From BS750m-G77 sp043797735 (GTDB lineage: Bacteria; Omnitrophota; Gorgyraeia; Gygaellales; Profunditerraquicolaceae), in the NCBI GenBank assembly GCA_043797735.1, contig JAZDPH010000045.1, positions 1 through 52,608 on the forward strand: a stretch of DNA of 52,608 nucleotides, read 5' to 3'. The position numbers and the translations under genes are program-made. Below are positions 23,235 to 30,521 of this stretch, piece by piece (positions within the stretch are counted from its first letter, which is position 1; each line of letters starts with the position of its first letter). The notes under the pieces are model-generated. The model saw nothing but the letters and a program-made list of their open reading frames with translations. It did no database searches and had not been told where the DNA came from.

Positions 23235-24506
23235 TTAATTCCTCCAGACAAACCAGATAAATAAATAAGATACGCTCACCGCGGCCAGGGTAAAGGGTAC
23301 GCCTATCTTGGCAAAATCGCCAAAGTTAACCCTCACCCCCTCTTTCCTGAGTAGTCCACAGGCAACGATATTTGCCGAAGCGCCGATGGGCGTGATATTG
23401 CCGCCTAAACTGGCGCCGATAAGCAGGCCGAAAAGAAATAAGGAGGGATTTATGCCCAGCCTCCCTGACATTGAAATCGCAACCGGAAGCATCGCCGCCA
23501 AAAAGGGGACGTTATCTATAACGGCGGAAAATATAACTGCAACAAAAACGAGCAGGGTATACCCCATGAATATATTCGCTCCCACCAGCCCCGACAAAAA
23601 ATCCGCGATTATGCCAATCCAGCCGGTTACGGTGATGCTGCCTACGAGAATAAAAATACCTGCAAGAAACAACGTAGTCTCCCAGTCTAAGGCGCTTATA
23701 ATTTTGGAAAACCTGTTTTTATACGCAAGCCTGTTCCAGAGTACCGAGATGCCCGCAAATACCATACAGATAATTCCCGCCATATAGGAAAATCCCGTAT
23801 CAATAAAAGAAGATATCGCCAATGCCAATATTAATAATACCAACATAACCGTCGGTATCCAGGATTTGACCTTTTCCACGGCTATTAAGGCCGTTCTTTG
23901 CTTGTGTTTGCGAAATACAAAATAGAGGACTACAAAAGAAGCCAATGCCCCTAATTCAACCGCAAAAAAGATGCTTGGGCGGCCCTGATAGAAAAAGAAA
24001 TCCATAAAATTCATCCTGGCAAAACCGGCCAGGAGCATACTCGGCGGGTCTCCTATAAGGGTAGCCGCCCCCTGCAGGTTAGAAGAAACGGCGATAGCAA
24101 TCATCATATTCATCGGGTTAATCTTTAGCTTTCTTGCCAATGATATGGCTATCGGCGCTACAATCAAGAGTGTCGCCACATTTTCCACAAATGCCGAGAT
24201 AAACCCCGCCAGCAGGCAAATCCAGAGTATGGCAGAGGCAACATTTCTGCTTTTTGCGACTATAACCTCCGCGATATACGCCGGCATGCGGCTCTGCATA
24301 AAAATATCCGCCACCAACAGCGTCCCCACAAAAATCCCCATCACGTTCCAATTGATGGAGAAAAAAGCTTGCTTTACGGAAATCGCTCCCGTTAAAATAA
24401 GCAAGGCTGATGAAATAAGCGCGGTCTGCGCCTTTTTTTTGTGAAGGAAGATAAAAAAGAGGTAGGCGCCGATAAAAACAACCAGAGAAATAATCCTGCT
24501 CTCCAT
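23235..24506 (-). CDS. ArsB/NhaD-type ion permease
   Basis: 423 aa from ATG 24506; the ATG at 24524 lies upstream of the predicted transcription start and is unlikely. Around 11 hydrophobic segments. Two internal hallmark segments are present: SAFVENVATLLIVAPIA and SSNLQGAATLIGDPPSM in the first half, and DNVPFLAAMLPVA with GASLGGNITPIGASANIV in the second. This is the ion transporter superfamily fold (arsenite, Na+/H+, or organic anion). The substrate is uncertain. Confidence 0.88.
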   Translation of the reverse strand: MESRIISLVVFIGAYLFFIFLHKKKAQTALISSALLILTGAISVKQAFFSINWNVMGIFVGTLLVADIFMQSRMPAYIAEVIVAKSRNVASAILWICLLAGFISAFVENVATLLIVAPIAISLARKLKINPMNMMIAIAVSSNLQGAATLIGDPPSMLLAGFARMNFMDFFFYQGRPSIFFAVELGALASFVVLYFVFRKHKQRTALIAVEKVKSWIPTVMLVLLILALAISSFIDTGFSYMAGIICMVFAGISVLWNRLAYKNRFSKIISALDWETTLFLAGIFILVGSITVTGWIGIIADFLSGLVGANIFMGYTLLVFVAVIFSAVIDNVPFLAAMLPVAISMSGRLGINPSLFLFGLLIGASLGGNITPIGASANIVACGLLRKEGVRVNFGDFAKIGVPFTLAAVSVSYLFIWFVWRN

Positions 24507-24515
24507 AGTGTTTTT

Positions 24516-24544
24516 AGTATACAACCAACGGAATTCTTTGGCAA
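24516..24544 (-). promoter_or_regulatory. Promoter of the ArsB/NhaD-like gene (leaderless start)
   Basis: TTGCCA (24544-24539) and TATACT (24521-24516), 17-nt spacer, minus strand. Only 9 nt separate the -10 box from ATG 24506, so the transcript would start at or within a few bases of the start codon. Confidence 0.7.
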
Positions 24545-24568
24545 GCCAAGTTTTCTCGCAGATTTTGC

Positions 24569-24596
24569 TTGAATAATGACTTTTTTTCTATATAAT
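24569..24596 (+). promoter_or_regulatory. Promoter of the PagL-like gene (leaderless start)
   Basis: TTGAAT (24569-24574) and a consensus TATAAT (24591-24596), 16-nt spacer, plus strand. The ATG at 24605 follows the -10 box by only 8 nt and has no Shine-Dalgarno sequence. Confidence 0.72.
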
Positions 24597-24604
24597 CGTT
24601 TGTA

Positions 24605-25402
24605 ATGAAGAAATCAGACCTCTTTCTGATATTAATGTTCACCGCCATCCTTGGCTTATCCCTGAGCTGGGCAAAACTAAGAGACCAATGGATGAAAATA
24701 ATTCAAAACAGCCGGCAACAGCAGAAGGAGGAGCCACAAAGAATACAAGAATCCCACCCTGCCCGTGCGGCAAAACCCCCGGCGCAAAAAGAAGAGCCGC
24801 TTCCCGCCGAAATAACCCCGCCGCCGGCAGAACCCTACCGGCCGGAGGAATTCACTAAGCCCCAACCGCCTGCGGCGCAAAAGCCTCAAGAGGAAACAAA
24901 GCGCCTTGAGGGAATAGAGTTTCTTTCCGGATTCCAGTGGGGAAAAATTCACGATACAACAAGAAATTATAACGTTATCCCCTTTATCGTGGATTTCGAC
25001 TTTAGCCTGAAGCCGTTATTGCGCAAAATTAACATTAATCCCGCCCCACTGGTGCAGTTTCAGATAGAGCCGTTTATATCTTTTATCAGTTCTCCGCATT
25101 CTAATGTAGAGCTGGGAAGTTCTTTTTTGTTTAAGGTGGGCTTACTGCCGCAGGGTTCAAAGTTTCAACCATATGTTAAGGCGGGCGTGGGTATGATTTA
25201 TCTAACGCAGCATTTCGGGGAGCAGGGAACACAGTTTAATTTTATTGAAAGCGGCGGAATGGGAATGCATTACCTCTTACGCAAGAATGTTTTTCTTACC
25301 ATGGAGGGGCGAATACGCCACCTCTCCAATGCCGGCATAAGCAAACCCAACCACGGCGTAAATTGTTATCTTGCCCTTGCCGGGCTCGCATACGAATTCT
25401 AA
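24605..25402 (+). CDS. PagL-like lipid A 3-O-deacylase with proline-rich linker
   Basis: 265 aa. Residues 5-23 form a signal/anchor helix, residues about 45-95 are a Pro/Glu/Gln/Lys-rich linker, and the rest is a beta-barrel-like PagL domain. The catalytic His-x-Ser is in RIRHLSNAGISKPNHG (H239, S241), followed by a typical barrel end LALAGLAYEF. PagL removes a 3-linked acyl chain from lipid A in the outer membrane. The long linker is not part of ordinary PagL proteins. It stands alone on the plus strand with its own leaderless-type promoter and overlaps the convergent SMR-like gene by 4 nt. Confidence 0.82.
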   Translation: MKKSDLFLILMFTAILGLSLSWAKLRDQWMKIIQNSRQQQKEEPQRIQESHPARAAKPPAQKEEPLPAEITPPPAEPYRPEEFTKPQPPAAQKPQEETKRLEGIEFLSGFQWGKIHDTTRNYNVIPFIVDFDFSLKPLLRKININPAPLVQFQIEPFISFISSPHSNVELGSSFLFKVGLLPQGSKFQPYVKAGVGMIYLTQHFGEQGTQFNFIESGGMGMHYLLRKNVFLTMEGRIRHLSNAGISKPNHGVNCYLALAGLAYEF

Positions 25403-25782
25403 CCGATAGTTACCAGCGCTATCCCGATTACTATAAAAAATGTGCCCACCCAGCGTTTAAAACCGACCTTTTCCTTTAAGAGAAACTTTGAGCTGAAGGC
25501 GATAAAAACATAGTGCAGGCTGCCTATTGAAAATGCTAAATTCAAAGCCACTCTTGAGAGGACAAGAAGCCAGGCGCAGAGGGCTAAAATACTAAAACCA
25601 AGGGCAACCCAGGCCTGAGGCAGGCGGACTAATTTCTTGATAAACTGTATTATTCTTGAGAAGTCTGCGCAAACGTGAATCTCGAGGGAATTGATCGCCG
25701 ACTTTAAAAAAAGCTGCGTTAGCGTATCCAGCATGCTCGCCGCAACAATCAATAAGAAAATAAAAGGCATTCCTTCTTTCAT
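25399..25782 (-). CDS. Four-TM SMR/EamA-type transporter subunit (second of pair)
   Basis: 127 aa, four hydrophobic segments with the EamA/SMR pattern ending IGSLHYVFIAFSSKFLLKEKVGFKRWVGTFFIVIGIAL (the last two helices). It begins 12 nt after the preceding similar gene. Paired half-size proteins of this kind act as heterodimers, for example in ArnE/ArnF aminoarabinose-lipid flipping or SMR drug export. Substrate is unknown; proximity to the PagL-like gene hints at lipid A modification. Confidence 0.75.
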   Translation of the reverse strand: MKEGMPFIFLLIVAASMLDTLTQLFLKSAINSLEIHVCADFSRIIQFIKKLVRLPQAWVALGFSILALCAWLLVLSRVALNLAFSIGSLHYVFIAFSSKFLLKEKVGFKRWVGTFFIVIGIALVTIG

Positions 25783-25794
25783 CGGCGATTTAAT

Positions 25795-26196
25795 CTAGTG
25801 ATCTTTGCTGCTTAGGGAAACGAATATTACCCCTATCAATATAAAAAATATGCCCCCCCACCTCAATATGCTGACTTTCTCATGCAGTAAAATTATCGAT
25901 ACCAAAGGCACCAGCACGTAACTGAAACTGGCTACCGGGACAGCCACGCTTAAGTCTATTCTGGACAGTACACTTGACCAGACAATAAAGGTTACCGCCA
26001 CCGCAATAAGCCCCAGCCATAAAAACCAGGTTAAAAAAGCCCCCTGGAAAAAACCGAATAATCCGGATAGGTCTTTTAGGGCGGCCGCACTGCCTGTAAG
26101 GGCGCTTTTTTTAAAACAGAACTGCGTAAAAGTCTCCAGAAAATCAGAGAAGACAAGCAGTAGGAATATAGTTAAGGTGATTCTTTTCTTAAGCAA
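25795..26196 (-). CDS. Four-TM SMR/EamA-type transporter subunit (first of pair)
   Basis: 133 aa with four hydrophobic helices; the C-terminal half (PVASFSYVLVPLVSIILLHEKVSILRWGGIFFILIGV) is the canonical EamA/SMR ending. It pairs with the next gene downstream. N-terminal sequence (LLVFSDFLETFTQFCFKKSAL) resembles that of its partner (ASMLDTLTQLFLKSAI), showing the two arose by duplication. Confidence 0.75.
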   Translation of the reverse strand: MLKKRITLTIFLLLVFSDFLETFTQFCFKKSALTGSAAALKDLSGLFGFFQGAFLTWFLWLGLIAVAVTFIVWSSVLSRIDLSVAVPVASFSYVLVPLVSIILLHEKVSILRWGGIFFILIGVIFVSLSSKDH

Positions 26197-26247
26197 GGGA
26201 GTAATTTGAATTGCGGGGCCGCGCCTGCCTTAAGGCCTGCTTTTGAC

Positions 26248-26925
26248 TCATGCCAGATTCTCCTTCAAATAACCGTACACTTCCCCTAATCCCTTATACG
26301 GTATATGCGCCAGATTCTCTTTCCTGCAGAATTCCAGCAGTTCTTTTTTTGCAAAAACAATATGCGCATATTTAGCGGGGCAGATATCCGAACGCCCATC
26401 GCCAACGTAGATTATTATAGAATTACTGCCGGCATTTGCCAAGAGATTCTTTTTCTTGCAATGGGCGCAAATCCGGCATCTTTTGTCGGTGAAGGGAAAA
26501 ATAGGGATAAGCCTGTCTTTGAAAAAACGCAAAGCATTCGAATAGACTTTTAAGCCCCCGGCGCCATTAGCGGCCAACACCTTCTTCAATATATAATCAA
26601 AATTATCGCTTAGAACCGCAACCTTAATCCTTCTGGCATTAAGGAACTGCAGTAATTTTTTAAAATAAGGATCCAGCTTGATGTTTGAGAGGTAACTGTC
26701 CAGCCTCTTTTTGGTTATGCGTATTCCCCTTATCTGGCCAACCAGGCAGGCGCGGGAACCGATTTTTCCCTTCTGCCAATCCCTCTCCAGCTTCTTCCAA
26801 CGCCTGTCCTTAGAGAAATATACCAGCATATCGTCAAAGACATCTTTGCTGGTAATAGTGTTGTCAAAATCAAAAAAAACTCTGTAATTTTGAGGTATGC
26901 CTTTTTTATGCCAGTCTCTTGCCAT
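26248..26925 (-). CDS. HAD-superfamily phosphatase (SerB/MtnX-like)
   Basis: 225 aa from ATG 26925, overlapping the GNAT gene end by 20 nt. HAD motif I is DFDNTIT near residue 20, motif II VLSDNFD near 110, and motif III/IV YVGDGRSDICPAK near 175, all with catalytic residues present. A CRICAHCKKK pair of CxxC-type cysteines near residue 155 could bind zinc. Members hydrolyse phosphoserine or methylthio-pentulose phosphates. The substrate is unknown here. Confidence 0.82.
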   Translation of the reverse strand: MARDWHKKGIPQNYRVFFDFDNTITSKDVFDDMLVYFSKDRRWKKLERDWQKGKIGSRACLVGQIRGIRITKKRLDSYLSNIKLDPYFKKLLQFLNARRIKVAVLSDNFDYILKKVLAANGAGGLKVYSNALRFFKDRLIPIFPFTDKRCRICAHCKKKNLLANAGSNSIIIYVGDGRSDICPAKYAHIVFAKKELLEFCRKENLAHIPYKGLGEVYGYLKENLA

Positions 26926-27553
26926 AAATATAAACGGGTACATCCTTGTGCAATACGTGCCTGAAATATGACCTCTTGCCTTTATATAAGAGGCTAAAAC
27001 CCTGTTTCTGAAAAAAACAGGCCCCTTTTTCTGACATAGTCGCCAGGTATACACCCGGGACCCTCGAGATTAAAAGATAATCGAAAAAGGCGGAGATTAA
27101 CTTAGAACCGCAGCCTTTTCCCCTGTGTTCTTCTTTTAGGTTTATGTGCAGTGTGGCCGGATATTGGCGGGAAAAATCAGGCATTTTAAATTCCCCGCGC
27201 AAAAGGCTGTTTAGGAATTTAAAAAAGAAAAGGAGGTTCTTCTTCTTTAGAAAAACGCCTTTCTTAATCGCCTGCGATAATAAAGAAAGCAGCATCTTAT
27301 CCCGAAAGACCTGCGAAAGGGTGGAGCTGTTTCTTGTGCCTAAAAGATACCCGGCAACTTTTCCATCTACCTCGGCCACAAAACAGGACTGCGGTTCATA
27401 GTCGGTAAAATATCTCGTTAAAAAATCAGTAAACACCTCTTTGCCGTCAAAAAATAAAGAGGCAGGCTCCCCCATCAGGGCGGTATTCCAGGCAATCTCC
27501 CTTACATAGGGACGGTCTTCTTGCCGGTAGGGACGAATAACTAATTCTTGCAT
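26906..27553 (-). CDS. GNAT-family N-acetyltransferase
   Basis: 215 aa. The acetyl-CoA pyrophosphate loop is HRGKGCGSKLISAF near residue 145, with the preceding strand ATLHINLKEE and following VYLATMSEKGACFFQKQGF. The N-terminus (LVIRPYRQEDRPYVREI) is typical of the family. Substrate unknown. It overlaps thi4 by 13 nt and the HAD phosphatase gene by 20 nt, so the three genes form one tightly coupled unit. Confidence 0.85.
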   Translation of the reverse strand: MQELVIRPYRQEDRPYVREIAWNTALMGEPASLFFDGKEVFTDFLTRYFTDYEPQSCFVAEVDGKVAGYLLGTRNSSTLSQVFRDKMLLSLLSQAIKKGVFLKKKNLLFFFKFLNSLLRGEFKMPDFSRQYPATLHINLKEEHRGKGCGSKLISAFFDYLLISRVPGVYLATMSEKGACFFQKQGFSLLYKGKRSYFRHVLHKDVPVYIYGKRLA

Positions 27554-28320
27554 CTCTTAAGCAGGTCCGCGGCCACTTTCTGCCCGGATAAAAGCATACC
27601 TCCGAAAATAGGGCCCATGCGCGGGCCGCCGAAAACAGCATTGGCGCACATCCCGCAGGTATAAAGCCCGGGGGCGACCTCCCTGGAGTTTTTGACAATA
27701 GTTTGTTCTCCGATCTGGGCCCACATTGACCTCTCACCCATTAATTTCCCGCTCTTTGTTTTAAGCCTTAAGCCGGATTTCTTTTCGGCAATGCGCACCA
27801 CCTCTGCGGCATGCCCGGTAGCGTCAATTACAAAACGCGCCCTCATCGTAATCGGGTCCACGTGCAGGTTGGCAATCTCAACCGCCGTCCAGTTCAAAAC
27901 CAGGCCACAGATGCGCCCCTGCCTAATCATCACATCCTCTGCGCTAAACAGATTAAAAATTTTGGCCCCGCTCTTAACCGTCTTGGAACAAATGGTTGAA
28001 ACCGCCTCGATGGAATCGGCCAGGTAATAGCCTTTTTCATAGACTCTTGTCTTTATGCCGAATTCATCAAGGATCTTTTTGGCCTTTTCCTGCACCACTA
28101 TTTCGTTAAACATTATTCCACCGCCCCACATACCGCCGCCGACGGAAAGCTTCCTCTCAAAGATCGCCACTTTCCTGCCGGCCCTGGCCAGATAATAGGC
28201 GCAAACCATCCCCGCCGGCCCGGCGCCGGCAATGGCCACATCCACATCCAGGGCGCCAAGCAACTTCTCGCTAAAGGACTCTATTATCGCTCTTGAAATC
28301 TTCACATCGTCTAACTGCAT
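27541..28320 (-). CDS. thi4: Thi4-type thiazole synthase, histidine (sulfide-using) variant
   Basis: 259 aa from ATG 28320, which has GGAGG 5 nt upstream; an ATG-like start at 28341 is less likely. The FAD/NAD-binding loop AIAGAGPAGMVCAYY and GGGMWGGGIMFNEIVV are typical of Thi4. At the position of the sacrificial cysteine of yeast Thi4 the sequence reads NLHVDPITM, with histidine (about residue 153). Such archaeal-type enzymes are catalytic and use free sulfide rather than destroying a cysteine. It produces the thiazole moiety of thiamine. Confidence 0.9.
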   Translation of the reverse strand: MQLDDVKISRAIIESFSEKLLGALDVDVAIAGAGPAGMVCAYYLARAGRKVAIFERKLSVGGGMWGGGIMFNEIVVQEKAKKILDEFGIKTRVYEKGYYLADSIEAVSTICSKTVKSGAKIFNLFSAEDVMIRQGRICGLVLNWTAVEIANLHVDPITMRARFVIDATGHAAEVVRIAEKKSGLRLKTKSGKLMGERSMWAQIGEQTIVKNSREVAPGLYTCGMCANAVFGGPRMGPIFGGMLLSGQKVAADLLKRCKN

Positions 28321-28338
28321 CTTTGCCTCCGTTTTATT

Positions 28339-28363
28339 CAACCCTTCGACGCGCTCAGGGTTG
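28339..28363 (-). promoter_or_regulatory. GA/GA helix element in the thi4 leader
   Basis: On the minus strand CAACCCT-GA-GCGCGTC-GA-AGGGTTG, a 7-bp stem with a symmetric GA/GA internal loop. It ends 18 nt before the thi4 ATG with the GGAGG RBS in between. It shares this layout with the elements before the 26-aa ORF (32640-32674) and pilT (45801-45837). Confidence 0.55.
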
Positions 28364-28393
28364 ACACTTAATCGGCGTTACCTACGCCGGACT

Positions 28394-29467
28394 TCAGGCC
28401 GGGGCTTGGATGCCGTCGAATGTGTCAAATACCCCGGGTATCTCCGCGCCGCAATAAGGGCACCCGCCTGTTTTTATATTGTTCTCTAACACACTAAAAC
28501 CTTCGCGCTTAATCAGTAATTTTTTACAATTATGGCAGCGGGTATCGCTGCCTAAACCGTCGAGATTGCCTATATACACGTATTTAAGGCCTGCCGCAGC
28601 TGCTAATTCGTATGCCTTTTTTAATGATTCCTGCGGCGTGGGGCTTTTTCCCTTGAATTTATACATCGGGTGAAACCGCGAAATATGCCAGGGGATCCCC
28701 TTATTAATAGAAGCAATGAATTCGGCGATATCGCGTAATTCAATTTCAGAATCATTCTCCCCCGGCACAATCAGGGTCGTTATCTCTACCCAGATGCCTA
28801 ATTCATGCATCAGCCGGATAGAATCCTGCACCGGCCCAAGCGCGCCGGCGCAGATTCTTTTATAAGAACTCTCTTTAAAAAATTTCAAATCTATGTTTGC
28901 CGCGTCCAGATACGGCTTAATCACCAAAAGCGCCTCTTTAGTCATATAGCCGTTGGTGACAAAAATATTACGGAGTCCCTTTTCCTTCGCTAATTCTGCC
29001 GTATCCAGCGCATATTCAAAAAAGACGGTCGGCTCGGTATAGGTATAAGAGATGCTCCTGCATTTGTTTTCAACAGCCAGCCTTACGATCTCCTGAGGAA
29101 GAAGCGTCTCGCCCGGCAAAACGGGTAAAACAGGGACTGTCCCCGAAGAGGACTGTTCCTGTTTTACCAATGAGGCCTGCGATATCTGCCAGTTCTGGCA
29201 GAAGCCGCAGCGGAAATTGCAGCCGGCTGCTGCCACGGAAAAACTCAAATGCCCGGGGATAAAATGATACAACGGTTTCTTTTCTACCGGGTCTATTTGA
29301 ACAGCGGCTGCCCGGGCGTAAGTATGGGCATATAAAACCCCGCCAACGTTCTGCCTTACCCCGCAAAGCCCGAATTTATTATTCGCTATAACGCAGCGAT
29401 GGGCGCAGAGGAAGCAGCGTGCCGATTTATCTTTATTTTTTTCATAGAGAAGGGCCTCCCTCTTCAC
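28394..29467 (-). CDS. amrS: Radical SAM enzyme AmrS (AMMECR1/MEMO system), with palindrome insertion
   Basis: 357 aa. N-terminal cysteine cluster CFLCAHRCVIANNKFGLCGVR, the radical SAM motif CNFRCGFCQNW near residue 84, and a C-terminal CxxC pair region (CHNCKKLL, CPYCG) are typical of AmrS, related to pyruvate formate-lyase activases. Its reaction is not established. The start is GTG 29467, the first start after an in-frame TAA, and it lies in a palindromic repeat that also supplies AGGAAGG. An internal palindrome (29124-29168) adds SSSGTVPVLPVLPG in a loop after CQNWQISQASL. Confidence 0.9.
   Translation of the reverse strand: MKREALLYEKNKDKSARCFLCAHRCVIANNKFGLCGVRQNVGGVLYAHTYARAAAVQIDPVEKKPLYHFIPGHLSFSVAAAGCNFRCGFCQNWQISQASLVKQEQSSSGTVPVLPVLPGETLLPQEIVRLAVENKCRSISYTYTEPTVFFEYALDTAELAKEKGLRNIFVTNGYMTKEALLVIKPYLDAANIDLKFFKESSYKRICAGALGPVQDSIRLMHELGIWVEITTLIVPGENDSEIELRDIAEFIASINKGIPWHISRFHPMYKFKGKSPTPQESLKKAYELAAAAGLKYVYIGNLDGLGSDTRCHNCKKLLIKREGFSVLENNIKTGGCPYCGAEIPGVFDTFDGIQAPA
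29124..29168. repeat. GGTAAAACAGG palindrome inside amrS
   Basis: About 19-nt inverted arms with three mismatches around CCGAAGA, in frame within the amrS coding region. Confidence 0.75.
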
Positions 29468-29522
29468 CCCGCCCTTCCTTTCTTATTTACACCCGCTCTT
29501 TTAGGAAGGGCGGGGCTCATCT
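29463..29522. repeat. TTCACCCCGCCC-type palindrome between the PP-loop gene and amrS
   Basis: CCCCGCCCTTCCT / AGGAAGGGCGGGG arms with a 27-nt loop. One end carries the TGA stop of the PP-loop gene, the other the GTG start of amrS. Same family as 5583-5620 and 7705-7768. Confidence 0.85.
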
Positions 29523-30521
29523 TCTGAACTCCTGCAGGCTCTCCCGGTCAATGGGGGCTGCCTTAAAGAACTCCTCATTATCTGCGGGAAGCCTTTTATA
29601 AAATATGTCTGCTTCAAGGGCGCCGTTTAAGTCGCAATAAGAAGAGGTTATAGCACAGCTTAGCCTGATTAACCCCTGATCAAAGGAGCCCCTGCCTAAA
29701 GAGGTGGGGCCTGCTAAGTCCTGGCCGGGATAAAAAAGATAGTCCCCCTCTTGAGCCAGGCTGGCTAGATGGTTGTTTTCAGCATCATTTCTGCCGACGA
29801 TTAATTTTGCGCTGGGCTTAAGCCTAAAAAACCTGCCGGACTTTAATAATTCTATATTCGCCAGGTTAAGTTCTGAAAAACTCATGAGGTCCTTTAATTT
29901 TTTCGCAAAAAGAGGGTCGGTTAATAAACATCCCCCGGCGGGGTTTGGATAATCTTCGATACCCAGGACTTTAGCCAATTCCATCTGCGGGCTCCGCGTC
30001 CTTCCGCAAAAATCCATTAATTTATCGCGGTTAACCCAACCCTCCCTTTCAGGCATGGTCTTGGCAAGTAATTTTGCCGAAAGCGGCCTTAGGACCAGGC
30101 CTTCTAAACCCGCCTCTTTTTCAATTTTTACCAAAGCATCTTTATGCTGAGACATCGGCCTCTGCCCAAGCACCTCTCCGGTAATAATAAACTTTGCCTC
30201 AGTATCTTTCATCAATTCAGCGGCTTTGCGCAGCATAAGAATCTTACAATCTATACAGGGGTTCAGGTTCGCGCCGTAACCGTGACGGGGTTTTTTAACC
30301 ACCTCAAGAAAATCATCTCCTAAGTTGATATTTCGTAACTGACAGCCTAAATCCCTTTGGATCAAGGCATCTTTATCGCAAGAGGCGAGGGGGGCTTTTT
30401 TAATTTTGTGGAAAAAGGGTATCGTAAAAGTCAGCGGGATAACATCAACCCCCTGGGCTTTAACTAATTTCGCAGCCAGCCTGCTGTCTAAGCCGCCAGA
30501 GATTAAAGCAACTGCCTTCAT
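29517..30521 (-). CDS. PP-loop ATPase related to tRNA thiolation enzymes
   Basis: 334 aa. The PP-loop is LISGGLDSRLAAKLV at residue 7; NPCIDCKILMLRKA near residue 88 and FIITGEVLGQRPMSQ near 112 match MnmA/ThiI-type adenylating enzymes. CGRTRSPQM and NPAGGCLLTDP follow. The C-terminal half (residues about 190-334) is not a THUMP or rhodanese domain and I cannot assign it. tRNA sulfur insertion is the most probable role. It overlaps feoB by 4 nt. Confidence 0.75.
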   Translation of the reverse strand: MKAVALISGGLDSRLAAKLVKAQGVDVIPLTFTIPFFHKIKKAPLASCDKDALIQRDLGCQLRNINLGDDFLEVVKKPRHGYGANLNPCIDCKILMLRKAAELMKDTEAKFIITGEVLGQRPMSQHKDALVKIEKEAGLEGLVLRPLSAKLLAKTMPEREGWVNRDKLMDFCGRTRSPQMELAKVLGIEDYPNPAGGCLLTDPLFAKKLKDLMSFSELNLANIELLKSGRFFRLKPSAKLIVGRNDAENNHLASLAQEGDYLFYPGQDLAGPTSLGRGSFDQGLIRLSCAITSSYCDLNGALEADIFYKRLPADNEEFFKAAPIDRESLQEFRR

